Below are positions 8,063 through 16,546 of a stretch of DNA of 53,174 nt, one piece after another. The number at the start of each line of letters is the position of its first letter. Position 1 is the stretch's first letter. Made by a program: the position numbers and the translations under genes. Source of the stretch: Kofleriaceae bacterium (GTDB lineage: Bacteria; Myxococcota_A; Polyangia; Haliangiales; Haliangiaceae); contig JAIOII010001186.1 in NCBI GenBank assembly GCA_019912685.1, positions 1 to 53,174 of the forward strand, given 5' to 3'. The notes beneath the pieces are model-generated. The model was not told the origin of the DNA, ran no database searches, and worked only from the letters and a program-made list of their open reading frames with translations.

Positions 8063-9756
8063 AGGTAGCCGGTCGCGCCGAATAGACACTGTCGATCCAG
8101 GAACTGGTTGTAGTAACGGCACGATGGCTCGCCGATGTGGAGGCACGCCATGCAAGCCCCACCTGCGTGCGTGCAGCCCGGATCGAGTGCGCAGCGGTGG
8201 TCTCCGAGCACGACCTCGCGCAAAAGGTTGTGCAACTCGGTCTCGAACACCGCCTGGAGCCCACCGAGGACGAAGTCGCCGCGTGCCGCTGCGTAGACGA
8301 TAAAGCTCAAGTGGTGCGGCACCAGCAGCTCGGAGAGCGCGTTGCGATCGATGCCAGCGAACACGGACGCCCGACGGATGAACCGATGGGAATACGAGTG
8401 AACCAGGCGGAGCACCATCTCGCCTACGGTTGGCGAGGTCGCGGGTGACGACCCCGGTAGAGGCACGTCGATCATCGACAGGATCGAGAGTCGAGCGGAG
8501 CGCTCGTCCGTCCACTCGGGTAGCGTCAGCCCTCGCTGCACGAGCCAGCGAGCTACCAGCGACGGTCGCAGTTTGACGAGCAACGCCTCGGTCTCGGCGA
8601 CATCCGCGTAGACCACGTACCGGCGCCGATCCATGAACGGCTTCAGGTGAGATACCCCGGGAGTCGAGTCGCCGCGCGTGTAGGCGTAGTTCCCGGTGAG
8701 GATCGGGAACCGATCGATCAGCTCGACCGTTTCGAGTCCTGCTCGGTCGATCTCGCTCGGGTAGGTATGGCGGTACAGGTTGGCGAGGTCACTCCACTGG
8801 CCGTCCGCTCCGTTAGTCAGGTCCGCGAGTCGAACGCGCGACACGTCGAGCGCCATGGCCAAGGTCACCGCGGATCGGGCGGCCTCGCGGCGTCGCGCGT
8901 CGGAGAGCGTGCCGAAGCCTCGATCCGCCGCGAGCGCGCCCGCGCCCTCCGCCTGGCCCACCATGCGCTCTACCAGATCGGCTGGGAGGCCCCGCGCCAG
9001 GAGATCCTTCGCGAGGCTGTCACGCGTCGTGCCGACCTCGTCGTAGTGGCGCGTCGAGCAACCGTCCAGTGCCCACGTCAGGGCCCGTTCCTCGCCGCCG
9101 GCGTCGGCGAGTCGCCGCACTCGTTCCGGAGACGGCGGATTGACGACGACCACCGACCGGGGCGTGTAGACGGGTGAGGCGCGATGAACGTTGAACTGGA
9201 TCTCACCGCCGCCGCAACGGCACCGCACGTACCCGAAGCCCTGCTGTAGCTTGCGCTGGCATACCGGACACACGAAGGCGATGTCTCGCGCCGACGAGGT
9301 CCCCGGCAGGATCACCTTCACCTGCTTGTGATCGGGGCAGCGCTGGATCGACGGCGTGAAGAGGGCACCGCAGTCGTGGAACCCGACGAACGGCAACTGG
9401 CCGATGCGTTTCGAGCCGCACTGGCACTGAGCGACGAGGTTCGCGTGGAGGCGCTTGCACTGCTTGCACATCCACATATCCGGGAACGATTCGGCGCTGA
9501 CACCGTTGTTCCGATCCAGGGAGAGGACGACGAGGTCGCGACCCTGCCGTAGATGCTGGCCGTAGTTGTTGTCCGTGCGCTGCGACTCCCATGGCGCGGC
9601 CAGCCGCAGCAGCTCCTGCCGCAGCGCGGTGTCGTCGATGTGCTGGCGGATCGGCGATCTCCACTGGCTGATCTTCCAGACCTTGCCCTCGAGATCGACC
9701 GTTTGTTCCGGAAGGAACCCGAACAGAATCTGGGAAGCGCTGCGGTACTGCTTCAC
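8032..9756 (-). CDS. drmB: DISARM protein DrmB (DUF1998)
   Basis: 574 aa from a GTG at 9756 that overlaps the drmA stop by 4 bp; upstream frame is open, but the residues are Arg/Ala-rich noise. The N-terminal half carries zinc-ribbon Cys pairs (MCKQCKRLHA...CQCG; CPVCQRK...CRCGG). The C-terminal part is DUF1998: HSYSHRF, a following hydrophobic core, then the Cys-rich CALDPGCTHAGGACMACLH and a terminal RQCLFG. Length and the tight pairing with drmA match the DISARM core, in which DrmA and DrmB form a DNA-binding complex that blocks phage DNA. It is the last gene of the leftward operon. Confidence 0.88.
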   Translation of the reverse strand: MKQYRSASQILFGFLPEQTVDLEGKVWKISQWRSPIRQHIDDTALRQELLRLAAPWESQRTDNNYGQHLRQGRDLVVLSLDRNNGVSAESFPDMWMCKQCKRLHANLVAQCQCGSKRIGQLPFVGFHDCGALFTPSIQRCPDHKQVKVILPGTSSARDIAFVCPVCQRKLQQGFGYVRCRCGGGEIQFNVHRASPVYTPRSVVVVNPPSPERVRRLADAGGEERALTWALDGCSTRHYDEVGTTRDSLAKDLLARGLPADLVERMVGQAEGAGALAADRGFGTLSDARRREAARSAVTLAMALDVSRVRLADLTNGADGQWSDLANLYRHTYPSEIDRAGLETVELIDRFPILTGNYAYTRGDSTPGVSHLKPFMDRRRYVVYADVAETEALLVKLRPSLVARWLVQRGLTLPEWTDERSARLSILSMIDVPLPGSSPATSPTVGEMVLRLVHSYSHRFIRRASVFAGIDRNALSELLVPHHLSFIVYAAARGDFVLGGLQAVFETELHNLLREVVLGDHRCALDPGCTHAGGACMACLHIGEPSCRYYNQFLDRQCLFGATGYLQLAVGSRNQ

Positions 9757-12700
9757 GATCGCACCGTTCCGAAGATGGGTGCCTGCTCCTCGACATCGCG
9801 CAGCGAGATCATGGGTTCTCCCGTCGGGCTCAGCTCTTGCGGCCACTTGTTCGCGCCGTCGACGCGATCCAGTGCCTCGAAGAACTCCTCGAGCCACCGC
9901 CGGATGTCGGAACGCATCTGCTCGTCGATGGATGTCGTGAGCCCAAGCGCATCCGTGAGCGCCTCGTACTCCACATCGAGATCGAGGTGTCCGCTGCGGT
10001 AGAAGTCCCGCAGCGCCACCGCGGTGGTTAGCGGCTTGGCGCTCGTCGGTTCGTGAACCTGACGGATGCGCGCGAAGAACATCCCGGACAGCGTGTGGTC
10101 GAGGACCCGCCGGCTTCGCTTCGTGATCGGAACCGGTTCGACGAAGCGATCTCCTTGCCGGACGAAGGAAGCAAACGAACGAAACACGCCGGCGTCCCGT
10201 TCCCTTGCCATCTTCAGCATCACGAACACGATCCCCGGGTAGCGGCGTCCCACGCGCGCGCTGATCTGGATGAACTCGGCCGTCGTCAGCGGCATCCCGA
10301 TCATGGTCAGCACGTTGAGCCTGTCGATGTCGACGCCGTGCGACATCATCGAGGAGGCGGCGATGATGTGAAGGCGCTCGAAGTAGTCGGCTTCGGGACG
10401 CTCCAGTCGATCCAACGTCTGTCGAACTTCGTCGAAGGGGGTACGTCCCGTGAGCGACGCCTGCTCGAGCGGTCCGGCGACCCTGATCTGAGTCTCGAAG
10501 CTACGCGTCACGGCCTCCAGGTCTCGCAGCGTGTTTCCGTACACGACGTCGACGCCGTACAACTCGACGAGTCGCGTAGCGAGGCCCGGGTCGACCCCGA
10601 TCTCGTTGCATATCTCGGCGGGGCGCGCGATCAGATCGCGAATCGCGACCTGGAGAGACGTCGTAGCCTGGTCGACCGCGTACTCGATCGTGGCGCCACG
10701 CGGAGCGAGGGCGACGAACCGCCTTGCCAGCTCCTTCGACTCCGTCGTCCAGAATCCCTCCTCGGTCCTGGGCCCGGGAACTGGGAAGACCCGGCCGCGG
10801 CGGGCGTAGAGCACGTCGACCTGCTTCTCGTAGCCCGTGAGCGTCGCGGACGAGCCGAGCACCTTGGGACGTGTTCCGGTTAGCTCGCGCTGCAAGTGAT
10901 CGAACAGGGCTTCGTAATGCGCGTCGACGGCGCCGAGGCTGTCCTTCAGCAGGTGCAACTCGTCCTGGAGTCGCAGTGCCGGCGGAAACGTCCTCTTGTC
11001 TTGCGAGAGGGGAACCGTCCGCCCTGGGCATTCGGGAACGAGGCAGCCGTTGGGCCGGTTCTTGCGAGGCGCGTACGTGAAGCCGTGGCCGGGCACGGAG
11101 CAGGCGGCCCACGGCGACCCGACGAGCCCGCGCATCGACGGCTGCAACGCGATGGACGCCGCCTTATCGAGTGTTCCGACGACGATCGTCGGAAGGAAAC
11201 GGTACAGCTCGTCGTCCACGACGTAGAAGGGCAGGCCGCGTTCCTTCCAGGCGCAGTCCTCCGCGCCGCAGCGATGCTCGAGCCGCCACACGCGACGATC
11301 GAAGGCCATCGTGAGGGTTTCGCTCCCGCAGAACGGGCACCGCAACAACACGCGATACTTCGCCGGCATCTGCGGATCGTCAGGGTCCGGCTCGTGCTGG
11401 TTGGGGTCGAGCTTGATGCTGTTCGGGGTGGCGCTCTGCCCGACGAGGAAGCCCACCGCGAACGGATCACCGGCGAGTCCCATCTCGCGTCGCACCAGCT
11501 CCGCACCTGCCATCGCGTCCGCGAAGCGCTGGGTTTGCTGGAGCGAGAGCATCCGCAGCGGAAACCGACTCCATGCGGTGATCCCGCTCGCCTTGCCCCG
11601 CATCCGATCGAGCAATGCGGCGGTGACGACGAGCCCCAGGTAGGTCTCGGTCTTGCCGCCACCCGTCGCGAACCAGACCACATCGGCCGTGTCGCTCTCG
11701 GCGGCGTCGACCAGGCATGAAAGGTTGGCGAGGAGGAACCCGATTTGGAAGGGGCGCCAGCCGTCGTAGCGGCCCCGGGACGAGTGGCGCAGCGCCTCGT
11801 TCATCCCCATGAACGCGCGCCGCAGCTGTTCGTCCTCACGAAGGAGGTCGAGACCGGACCTCACGCGGCCGGCCTCGGTCTTGAACTCGTCCGCGGCTCG
11901 CGCGGCCTCCTCTTGCATCTCGAGTGTCCAGTGCTCGTCTCCGCTTCGTACATTCAGATGAGAGTCCGACCAAGCCTCGCGGCCCCACGTCTCGAGCGCG
12001 TCGACGAGCGACCCGAGGGAGGGCAGTGGATCCGCCGCGAGCGTGGCGAAGCGGAAGTCCGGGACGGGCGCCTTGCTGTTCCAGTACCGCGGCCGGCCTC
12101 GGTCGACCACCACCGTATCGGTGGTACGCAGAACCGCTCCATCGATCTCGAAGCCGCCGTTGACGCCGTAGGCTTCGACGCGCCGATCGTAGCGAAACGA
12201 GTCCGGCAAGCCCTCCAACATGTACGGAACCCGCGCGAGCCCGGCCACCTCGATAACGCATTCGTAGAGGTTGGTGTCGCGGAAGTCGTCGTGCTCCTCG
12301 GGCGACGTGTTGACGAGGAGGATCGTCAGCTCGTCGCGTCCATCGAGCGTTCGTTCCAGCTCCGTGCGGATCACGCACGTCAATCCCGGTCTTCCGGTCA
12401 CGCCCGCCAGGGCTGCGGCGAGTTGATCCGCACCGTGCGTCGCGAAGCCGTGTTCCGCCACCGCGACATCCACGATCTCGGCGATAGCCGCCGACTTTCG
12501 CCACGTCTTGTCCGGCTGGCGCAGCCAGGCACGGCAGGACACCTTCACCTTGAAGCGGATGTCGGCGGTCGACTGCGGGGTCACGCGCAACCCCGTAGCG
12601 CACGGGTCGAGTCGTTCACCGCGATCCCCGAGGTCGGAGTTCGCGACAGCTTCTTCCGATGCGAGGCGACCGAGCCACAGCTTGTTGCGCGGCTCCTTAT

Positions 12701-12797
12701 CCATGGTCGCGACCCCGTCGCCGCGCGCGTCGGCGAGCACACGACCGTCAAGCCAGCGCACGAACCTGGCGAATGCTTCGGGTTCACTCGTCGTCAT
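9753..12797 (-). CDS. drmA: DISARM helicase DrmA
   Basis: 1014 aa, starting at the ATG at 12797 behind a perfect AGGAGG; the open frame upstream is not protein-like. It has a superfamily 2 helicase layout: Walker A FATGGGKTETY, a DExH-type LQDELHLLKDSLG, zinc-binding CPFCGSE with a following C...C pair, and a C-terminal helicase domain with SHGVDIDRLN and QISARVGRRYP (motifs V and VI). In DISARM, DrmA is the ATPase that works with DrmB on unmethylated, free-ended DNA. The start overlaps the sigma-factor gene by 14 bp, so the two are co-transcribed. Confidence 0.9.
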   Translation of the reverse strand: MTTSEPEAFARFVRWLDGRVLADARGDGVATMDKEPRNKLWLGRLASEEAVANSDLGDRGERLDPCATGLRVTPQSTADIRFKVKVSCRAWLRQPDKTWRKSAAIAEIVDVAVAEHGFATHGADQLAAALAGVTGRPGLTCVIRTELERTLDGRDELTILLVNTSPEEHDDFRDTNLYECVIEVAGLARVPYMLEGLPDSFRYDRRVEAYGVNGGFEIDGAVLRTTDTVVVDRGRPRYWNSKAPVPDFRFATLAADPLPSLGSLVDALETWGREAWSDSHLNVRSGDEHWTLEMQEEAARAADEFKTEAGRVRSGLDLLREDEQLRRAFMGMNEALRHSSRGRYDGWRPFQIGFLLANLSCLVDAAESDTADVVWFATGGGKTETYLGLVVTAALLDRMRGKASGITAWSRFPLRMLSLQQTQRFADAMAGAELVRREMGLAGDPFAVGFLVGQSATPNSIKLDPNQHEPDPDDPQMPAKYRVLLRCPFCGSETLTMAFDRRVWRLEHRCGAEDCAWKERGLPFYVVDDELYRFLPTIVVGTLDKAASIALQPSMRGLVGSPWAACSVPGHGFTYAPRKNRPNGCLVPECPGRTVPLSQDKRTFPPALRLQDELHLLKDSLGAVDAHYEALFDHLQRELTGTRPKVLGSSATLTGYEKQVDVLYARRGRVFPVPGPRTEEGFWTTESKELARRFVALAPRGATIEYAVDQATTSLQVAIRDLIARPAEICNEIGVDPGLATRLVELYGVDVVYGNTLRDLEAVTRSFETQIRVAGPLEQASLTGRTPFDEVRQTLDRLERPEADYFERLHIIAASSMMSHGVDIDRLNVLTMIGMPLTTAEFIQISARVGRRYPGIVFVMLKMARERDAGVFRSFASFVRQGDRFVEPVPITKRSRRVLDHTLSGMFFARIRQVHEPTSAKPLTTAVALRDFYRSGHLDLDVEYEALTDALGLTTSIDEQMRSDIRRWLEEFFEALDRVDGANKWPQELSPTGEPMISLRDVEEQAPIFGTVRS

Positions 12798-14022
12798 CAC
12801 CGTCCTCCTGAAACTCTTCGCTCGCGCGCCTGCGCTCGACACCCAGTAGCTCGAGCACGAGCTTCATGCGCGATGGATGCCGCAGCTTCTCGAATGCCTT
12901 GACCTCGAGCTGGCGAACACGCTCACGCGTCACACCCATCTGCTCGCCGATGTCTTCGAGCGTCCGGGGGATCCCGTTCGCGAGACCGAATCGCTCGCGC
13001 ACGATGAACGCGAGCTTCTCGCCGAGCGACGCCACGAGTGCGTCGATGATGCCTCGTTGCTCGCGATGGACCGTCGCGGTGTCGGGCCGATTCTCTGGTG
13101 GGGCCGCGAGCCTCTCGGCAAGAGGAGCCGCGTCGTCATCGGCGCGCGAGTCCATGCTGATCGGGGGAGCTTCGAGTGCCTGGAGAACGAACTGCACCGT
13201 CTCCACTCGCCAGCTCAAGTGCTCGGCAAGCTCGTGGACACTGACGTCGCCTCCACCTCTTTCGAGTGCTAGCGCCCTGCGCGTGCGCAAGAGCATCGGG
13301 ATTCGGTCCAGGATGTGAACAGGTATCCGGACAAGTCGACCGTGGTCATTGGCGGCGCGCTTCATGAAGGACCAGATCCACCAGCACGCGTACGTCGAAA
13401 AGCGCGTACCGTGATCTCCGTTGAACCGATCCGCCGCTCTAAGCAGACCTAGGTTGCCTTCCTGGATCAGATCCTCTTGCGTCAACGCCCCCCGAGTACC
13501 GACCTCCTTGGCAACGTGCGGCACCAGAAGGAGGTTTGCTTGGACGAGTTCGGTTCGCGCGGCGTCACCATCGTCTGCGAGCGTCTTCAGCTCGCGCGCT
13601 ACGTCATCGGCAGCACCCTCCTTCAGTCGTTCGCGAGCCGCCAGTCCCGTCCGGATCCGTCGAGCGAGCGCGATTTCCTCGTTCGACGTAAGCAGCTTGT
13701 ACTTCGACGCGTCCTCGTAGAAAGCCTTGAGGATGTCTCGGACCTCGGCCAACGCCTCGGCTCCCGGCTCCTCCTCGTTCTCGGTCGTGATGTCGGCGAC
13801 GCCCACGACATCGGAAGACCCCTCGTCGTCGTCGGATCGATCTGCGCCTTCGATCGAAACATCGCGCGCGAGCAGGCACTGCCTTACGAGGACGATCGCC
13901 TCGGCAGATAGCTGGTTCTTGGAAGCCAAGGCGAGCAGCCGATCGTGCGTGATCGAACCGCCACGTCGAAACGCGTCGTCCTCGAGTGACGAGACCACTC
14001 GTTCGAGCGCGTCGTCGTCCAT
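12784..14022 (-). CDS. Sigma-70 family RNA polymerase sigma factor embedded in the DISARM operon
   Basis: 412 aa with the full primary-like layout. An N-terminal region resembling 1.1 lies at residues 1-55, followed by an acidic linker. Region 1.2 (SKYKLLTSNEEIALARRI) is at 106-123. Region 2 is at 157-240, with RFSTYACWWIWSFMKRA where housekeeping factors have STYATWWIRQAITRA. Region 3 is at 245-290. Region 4 has TRERVRQLEVKAFEKLRHPSR at 365-385. Region 4.2 is close to RpoD while the 2.3-2.4 helix has diverged, so it should see a normal -35 but an altered -10. The start directly abuts the glycosylase stop, and drmA overlaps its end. It may drive the defence operon; this is inference. Confidence 0.9.
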   Translation of the reverse strand: MDDDALERVVSSLEDDAFRRGGSITHDRLLALASKNQLSAEAIVLVRQCLLARDVSIEGADRSDDDEGSSDVVGVADITTENEEEPGAEALAEVRDILKAFYEDASKYKLLTSNEEIALARRIRTGLAARERLKEGAADDVARELKTLADDGDAARTELVQANLLLVPHVAKEVGTRGALTQEDLIQEGNLGLLRAADRFNGDHGTRFSTYACWWIWSFMKRAANDHGRLVRIPVHILDRIPMLLRTRRALALERGGGDVSVHELAEHLSWRVETVQFVLQALEAPPISMDSRADDDAAPLAERLAAPPENRPDTATVHREQRGIIDALVASLGEKLAFIVRERFGLANGIPRTLEDIGEQMGVTRERVRQLEVKAFEKLRHPSRMKLVLELLGVERRRASEEFQEDGDDDE

Positions 14023-14757
14023 CTACGCGACCACCTTCCTTCGTACGCGCGCGATCTCAGCGCGCGTTGCTCCGTAGTCACAGAGCCGCGACAGCGGGCA
14101 GCTCGGGCAAGCAGGGTTGCGGGCAGCGCAGACCGTGCCGCCGAGGTCGAGCACGGCCCATGTAAACTCCTTCGAGCGCTTTCTCGGCAGCAACCGCGTC
14201 GCGAGCACCCAGAGATCGTGCGCACTGCTGAGGCGCGGCGGAGGCGGCGCCAGCGAGAACACGCGCCCGTAGATCCTCGCGATGTTGGCGTCGATCACCG
14301 ACCGCCGTTGACCGAAGGCCACCGACGCCACGGCGTTTGCCGCGTATCGCCCCACGGCAGGAAGCTTGAGCAGCGCCTCGACCGAAGTCGGCACCTCACC
14401 GCCGTGCTCGTGCGCGAGGGCAGCGGCGCACGCGATGAGCTGGCGCGCGCGTTTTCGATGCAGGCCGAGGGGATAGAGGATTCGCTCCAGGGTGCGAGGG
14501 TTCGCTCGTGCGAGCGCCGATGGGGTCGGGTAGCGCGCGAGGAGAAGCGGTGCGATCGGCGCGACAATTTCGGCCCTCGTCTTCGTCAGGAGGATTTCGA
14601 CGACGAGGATCGCGAACGGCGACATCCCCGGGTTCCGCCAAAAGAAGCGGCGCCCACGCGCGTCTCCCCAGCGCAGCAAGGCGCGTCGGAGAGCCCAAAC
14701 GCGTTTTCGCTCGCGTTCCTCGCTGCTGCGCGCGTGACGTGACGGCAACCCGCCCAT
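14023..14757 (-). CDS. Fe-S HhH-GPD DNA glycosylase, probable T:G mismatch (MIG-type) enzyme
   Basis: 244 aa from the ATG at 14757 (a TTG at 14769 is possible). It has the EndoIII/MutY fold signature: Glu54 in VEILLTKT, helix-hairpin-helix KLPAVGRYAANA (131-142), catalytic Asp156 in VIDANIARI, and a 4Fe-4S motif C210-X6-C217-X2-C220-X5-C226. Tyr138 sits where EndoIII has its catalytic Lys. The Glu/Tyr/Asp spacing (54/138/156) is the same as E42/Y126/D144 of the archaeal thymine-DNA glycosylase MIG. It lacks the C-terminal domain of MutY. It would remove T from T:G pairs made by deamination of 5-methylcytosine, which fits a locus with a C5 methylase. A MutY-like role remains possible. Confidence 0.85.
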   Translation of the reverse strand: MGGLPSRHARSSEERERKRVWALRRALLRWGDARGRRFFWRNPGMSPFAILVVEILLTKTRAEIVAPIAPLLLARYPTPSALARANPRTLERILYPLGLHRKRARQLIACAAALAHEHGGEVPTSVEALLKLPAVGRYAANAVASVAFGQRRSVIDANIARIYGRVFSLAPPPPRLSSAHDLWVLATRLLPRKRSKEFTWAVLDLGGTVCAARNPACPSCPLSRLCDYGATRAEIARVRRKVVA

Positions 14758-14887
14758 GCGACTTCTCAAGGTACAACATGAACCCGATGCCTCGGGCGCA
14801 CTCCGGAAGGAACAAAGAGATCGGACCGATCCCCGTGGATTGGTGCCGGGCGTCTGGGGGCGATCCCTGGCCGCGTGTGGTGGCTAA

Positions 14888-15121
14888 TCAGCCACGCGCG
14901 CCGAGGAGCGTCCAGAACGTCGTTTCCACCGCCTCTGCCACGCGCACCAGGCTCCGGATCGTGCAGTTCGTCTCCCCGAGCTCAATGCGCTGCCAGCGTT
15001 TGTAGTCGATGCCGGCGTTCGCCGCGGCCATCTCCTGCGTCAGGCCGGCGCGAAGCCGGGCCGCGCGGACGCGCCGTCCGATCTCGCGCTGGACGCGACT
15101 GACGTCAGGCGCCTGAGGCAC
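14888..15121 (-). CDS. XRE-family transcriptional regulator
   Basis: 77 aa, GTG start. It is almost entirely a helix-turn-helix: RAARLRAGLTQEMAAANAGIDYKRWQRIELGE, then NCTIRSLVRVAEAVETTFWTLLG, the typical Cro/CI-type five-helix domain. It is the first gene of the leftward DISARM operon, 130 bp before the glycosylase. A palindrome over a -10-like sequence lies 36 bp upstream of its start, so it probably represses its own operon. Confidence 0.85.
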   Translation of the reverse strand: MPQAPDVSRVQREIGRRVRAARLRAGLTQEMAAANAGIDYKRWQRIELGETNCTIRSLVRVAEAVETTFWTLLGARG

Positions 15122-15157
15122 GCCGAAAGGCGTAACCGGGACGCACGAGCCCCCACC

Positions 15158-15175
15158 ACCGTACTATAATACGGT
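15158..15175. promoter_or_regulatory. Palindromic operator over a -10 box, upstream of the XRE gene
   Basis: ACCGTA-CTATAA-TACGGT is a perfect 6-bp inverted repeat with a 6-bp spacer. The top strand contains TATAAT (15165-15170) and the bottom strand TATTAT at the same place. A dimeric XRE repressor bound here would cover the -10 element. No convincing -35 could be matched on either strand, which would fit dependence on an activator or on the operon's own sigma factor. Confidence 0.55.
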
Positions 15176-15393
15176 GTCTTCGGGTCGCCGTGCCCAGGGA
15201 GGAACCGCGGTGTGAATCCGCCAATCAGTCGCGCTCGTTAAGTCGCGTAGTTCCGATACGGAGCGCAGAGTTCTCAGCTGGGGCATTCGCCCCACGCGAT
15301 CGTCGCGAGGAAGTGTGACGATCACCGGCCTCGAATTGTTGAGAGCCGGATCGTCGGACGGGCGCGATAACGTCAGCTCAGCGAGGTGTTCAG

Positions 15394-16350
15394 ATGAATG
15401 TGACGGTGCTATCGGCAGTGACCGTGGCCGTGGGTGTGTTCAGCGTTGCATCTTGCTCGAGCAAGGGAACGGAGGCGGGGGCGCCCGGCGACGCGGCACG
15501 CGAACTCTCAGCGGACAAGGTGGCGACGCCGGCGGTCGTGGCCTGTCCTGTCATGAGCGGCAACGCCGAGGTAGCGGTGCACGACACACTCGCCATGTTG
15601 CGTAGCTTCGACGCCATGCGCACCGCCGCATTCAACCCGGGCGTCCAGGTGCCGAAGGAACCGCTTGCGCCAGAGTTCCCACCGGATGCCACCGACTTCG
15701 TCAAGGGGCCTGCTATGCGTGATCACGAGCGCGCCCTGGCCAAGTACAGGTCCGACGTTCGGGACGCGTCTCGAAAACTAGAGGCGTATCGAAAGATCTT
15801 CGAACGGGCGTGGGGTGGTTTCGATGAGAAGGATCGGCAGTCGAAGTTGAGTGTGGAGGCCGCAACGAAGGGCCTCGGAACCGGGCCGGTCGCATGTCTC
15901 GTTGCTGACATCGGAGGCGAGTGCACCGGGTGGTGCACGAGCTCCTGGTTGGAGAAGCCCATCGGTGGCAGCCTGCGCGAGGTCACGAAGAGAACACGCT
16001 CGACACGCCGTGAGTGCGATGGTTCCTGGGTCTACGAATGCAAGGCGCAGTTCAGCTGCAAGGCCGAACCACCGACGGAGAACGCGACGACTGGAATCAC
16101 ATACTCGTCAGCGGCCTACACCGTCCGTCTCGAGCAAAGGTGGGCGAAGGAGGTTCCGGCGGAGCAACAGCTCTTCGAAGAGAAGACGCGTGGCTTCAAG
16201 GCCGGCGATGTCATCAGCTTCCCGAAGGTGCTGTCTTGGAAGCTCGACAAGCAATGGGTGTCTGTCGCTGATGTTGCATCTGGCTACCCCGAACGCCTTC
16301 AGGAATCCGCGACGACAAGATGTCCGGCACCCACCACGAAGCCGAACTGA
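15394..16350 (+). CDS. Lipoprotein of unknown function
   Basis: 318 aa with a GAGGTG site 6 nt before the ATG. The N-terminus (MNVTVLSAVTVAVGVFSVASC) is a lipoprotein signal with lipobox VASC. A helical region (DHERALAKYRSDVRDASRKLEAYRKIF) is followed by a Cys-rich beta region (GGECTGWCTSSW...CDGSWVYECKAQFSC) that probably forms disulfides. No family is recognised. With the next lipoprotein and the kinase it may form a membrane-associated cargo unit of the element. Confidence 0.7.
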   Translation: MNVTVLSAVTVAVGVFSVASCSSKGTEAGAPGDAARELSADKVATPAVVACPVMSGNAEVAVHDTLAMLRSFDAMRTAAFNPGVQVPKEPLAPEFPPDATDFVKGPAMRDHERALAKYRSDVRDASRKLEAYRKIFERAWGGFDEKDRQSKLSVEAATKGLGTGPVACLVADIGGECTGWCTSSWLEKPIGGSLREVTKRTRSTRRECDGSWVYECKAQFSCKAEPPTENATTGITYSSAAYTVRLEQRWAKEVPAEQQLFEEKTRGFKAGDVISFPKVLSWKLDKQWVSVADVASGYPERLQESATTRCPAPTTKPN

Positions 16351-16546
16351 CGAGGGGAGCGACGAGCCGAGCCATGTCGTCCTGTCGCCTCCGCCTGCTT
16401 GCCGTCCTGGCATGGCACCCATCCGACGCGCTTGTCATGCGGCGAGCTCAAACGCCGATCTGGCGCTTGCGGCAAGACTGCGATTGGCATGTGCGCCCTT
16501 CTGGGCAGCCGCGAGCATTCCGAAGTGGACCGCGTAGGGAGACATC

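Noticed and set aside
14023-14757. Straight annotation of the glycosylase as MutY
   Set aside because: It lacks the C-terminal 8-oxoG-recognition domain and has Tyr, not Ser, at the EndoIII Lys120 position; the residue spacing fits MIG-type enzymes better.
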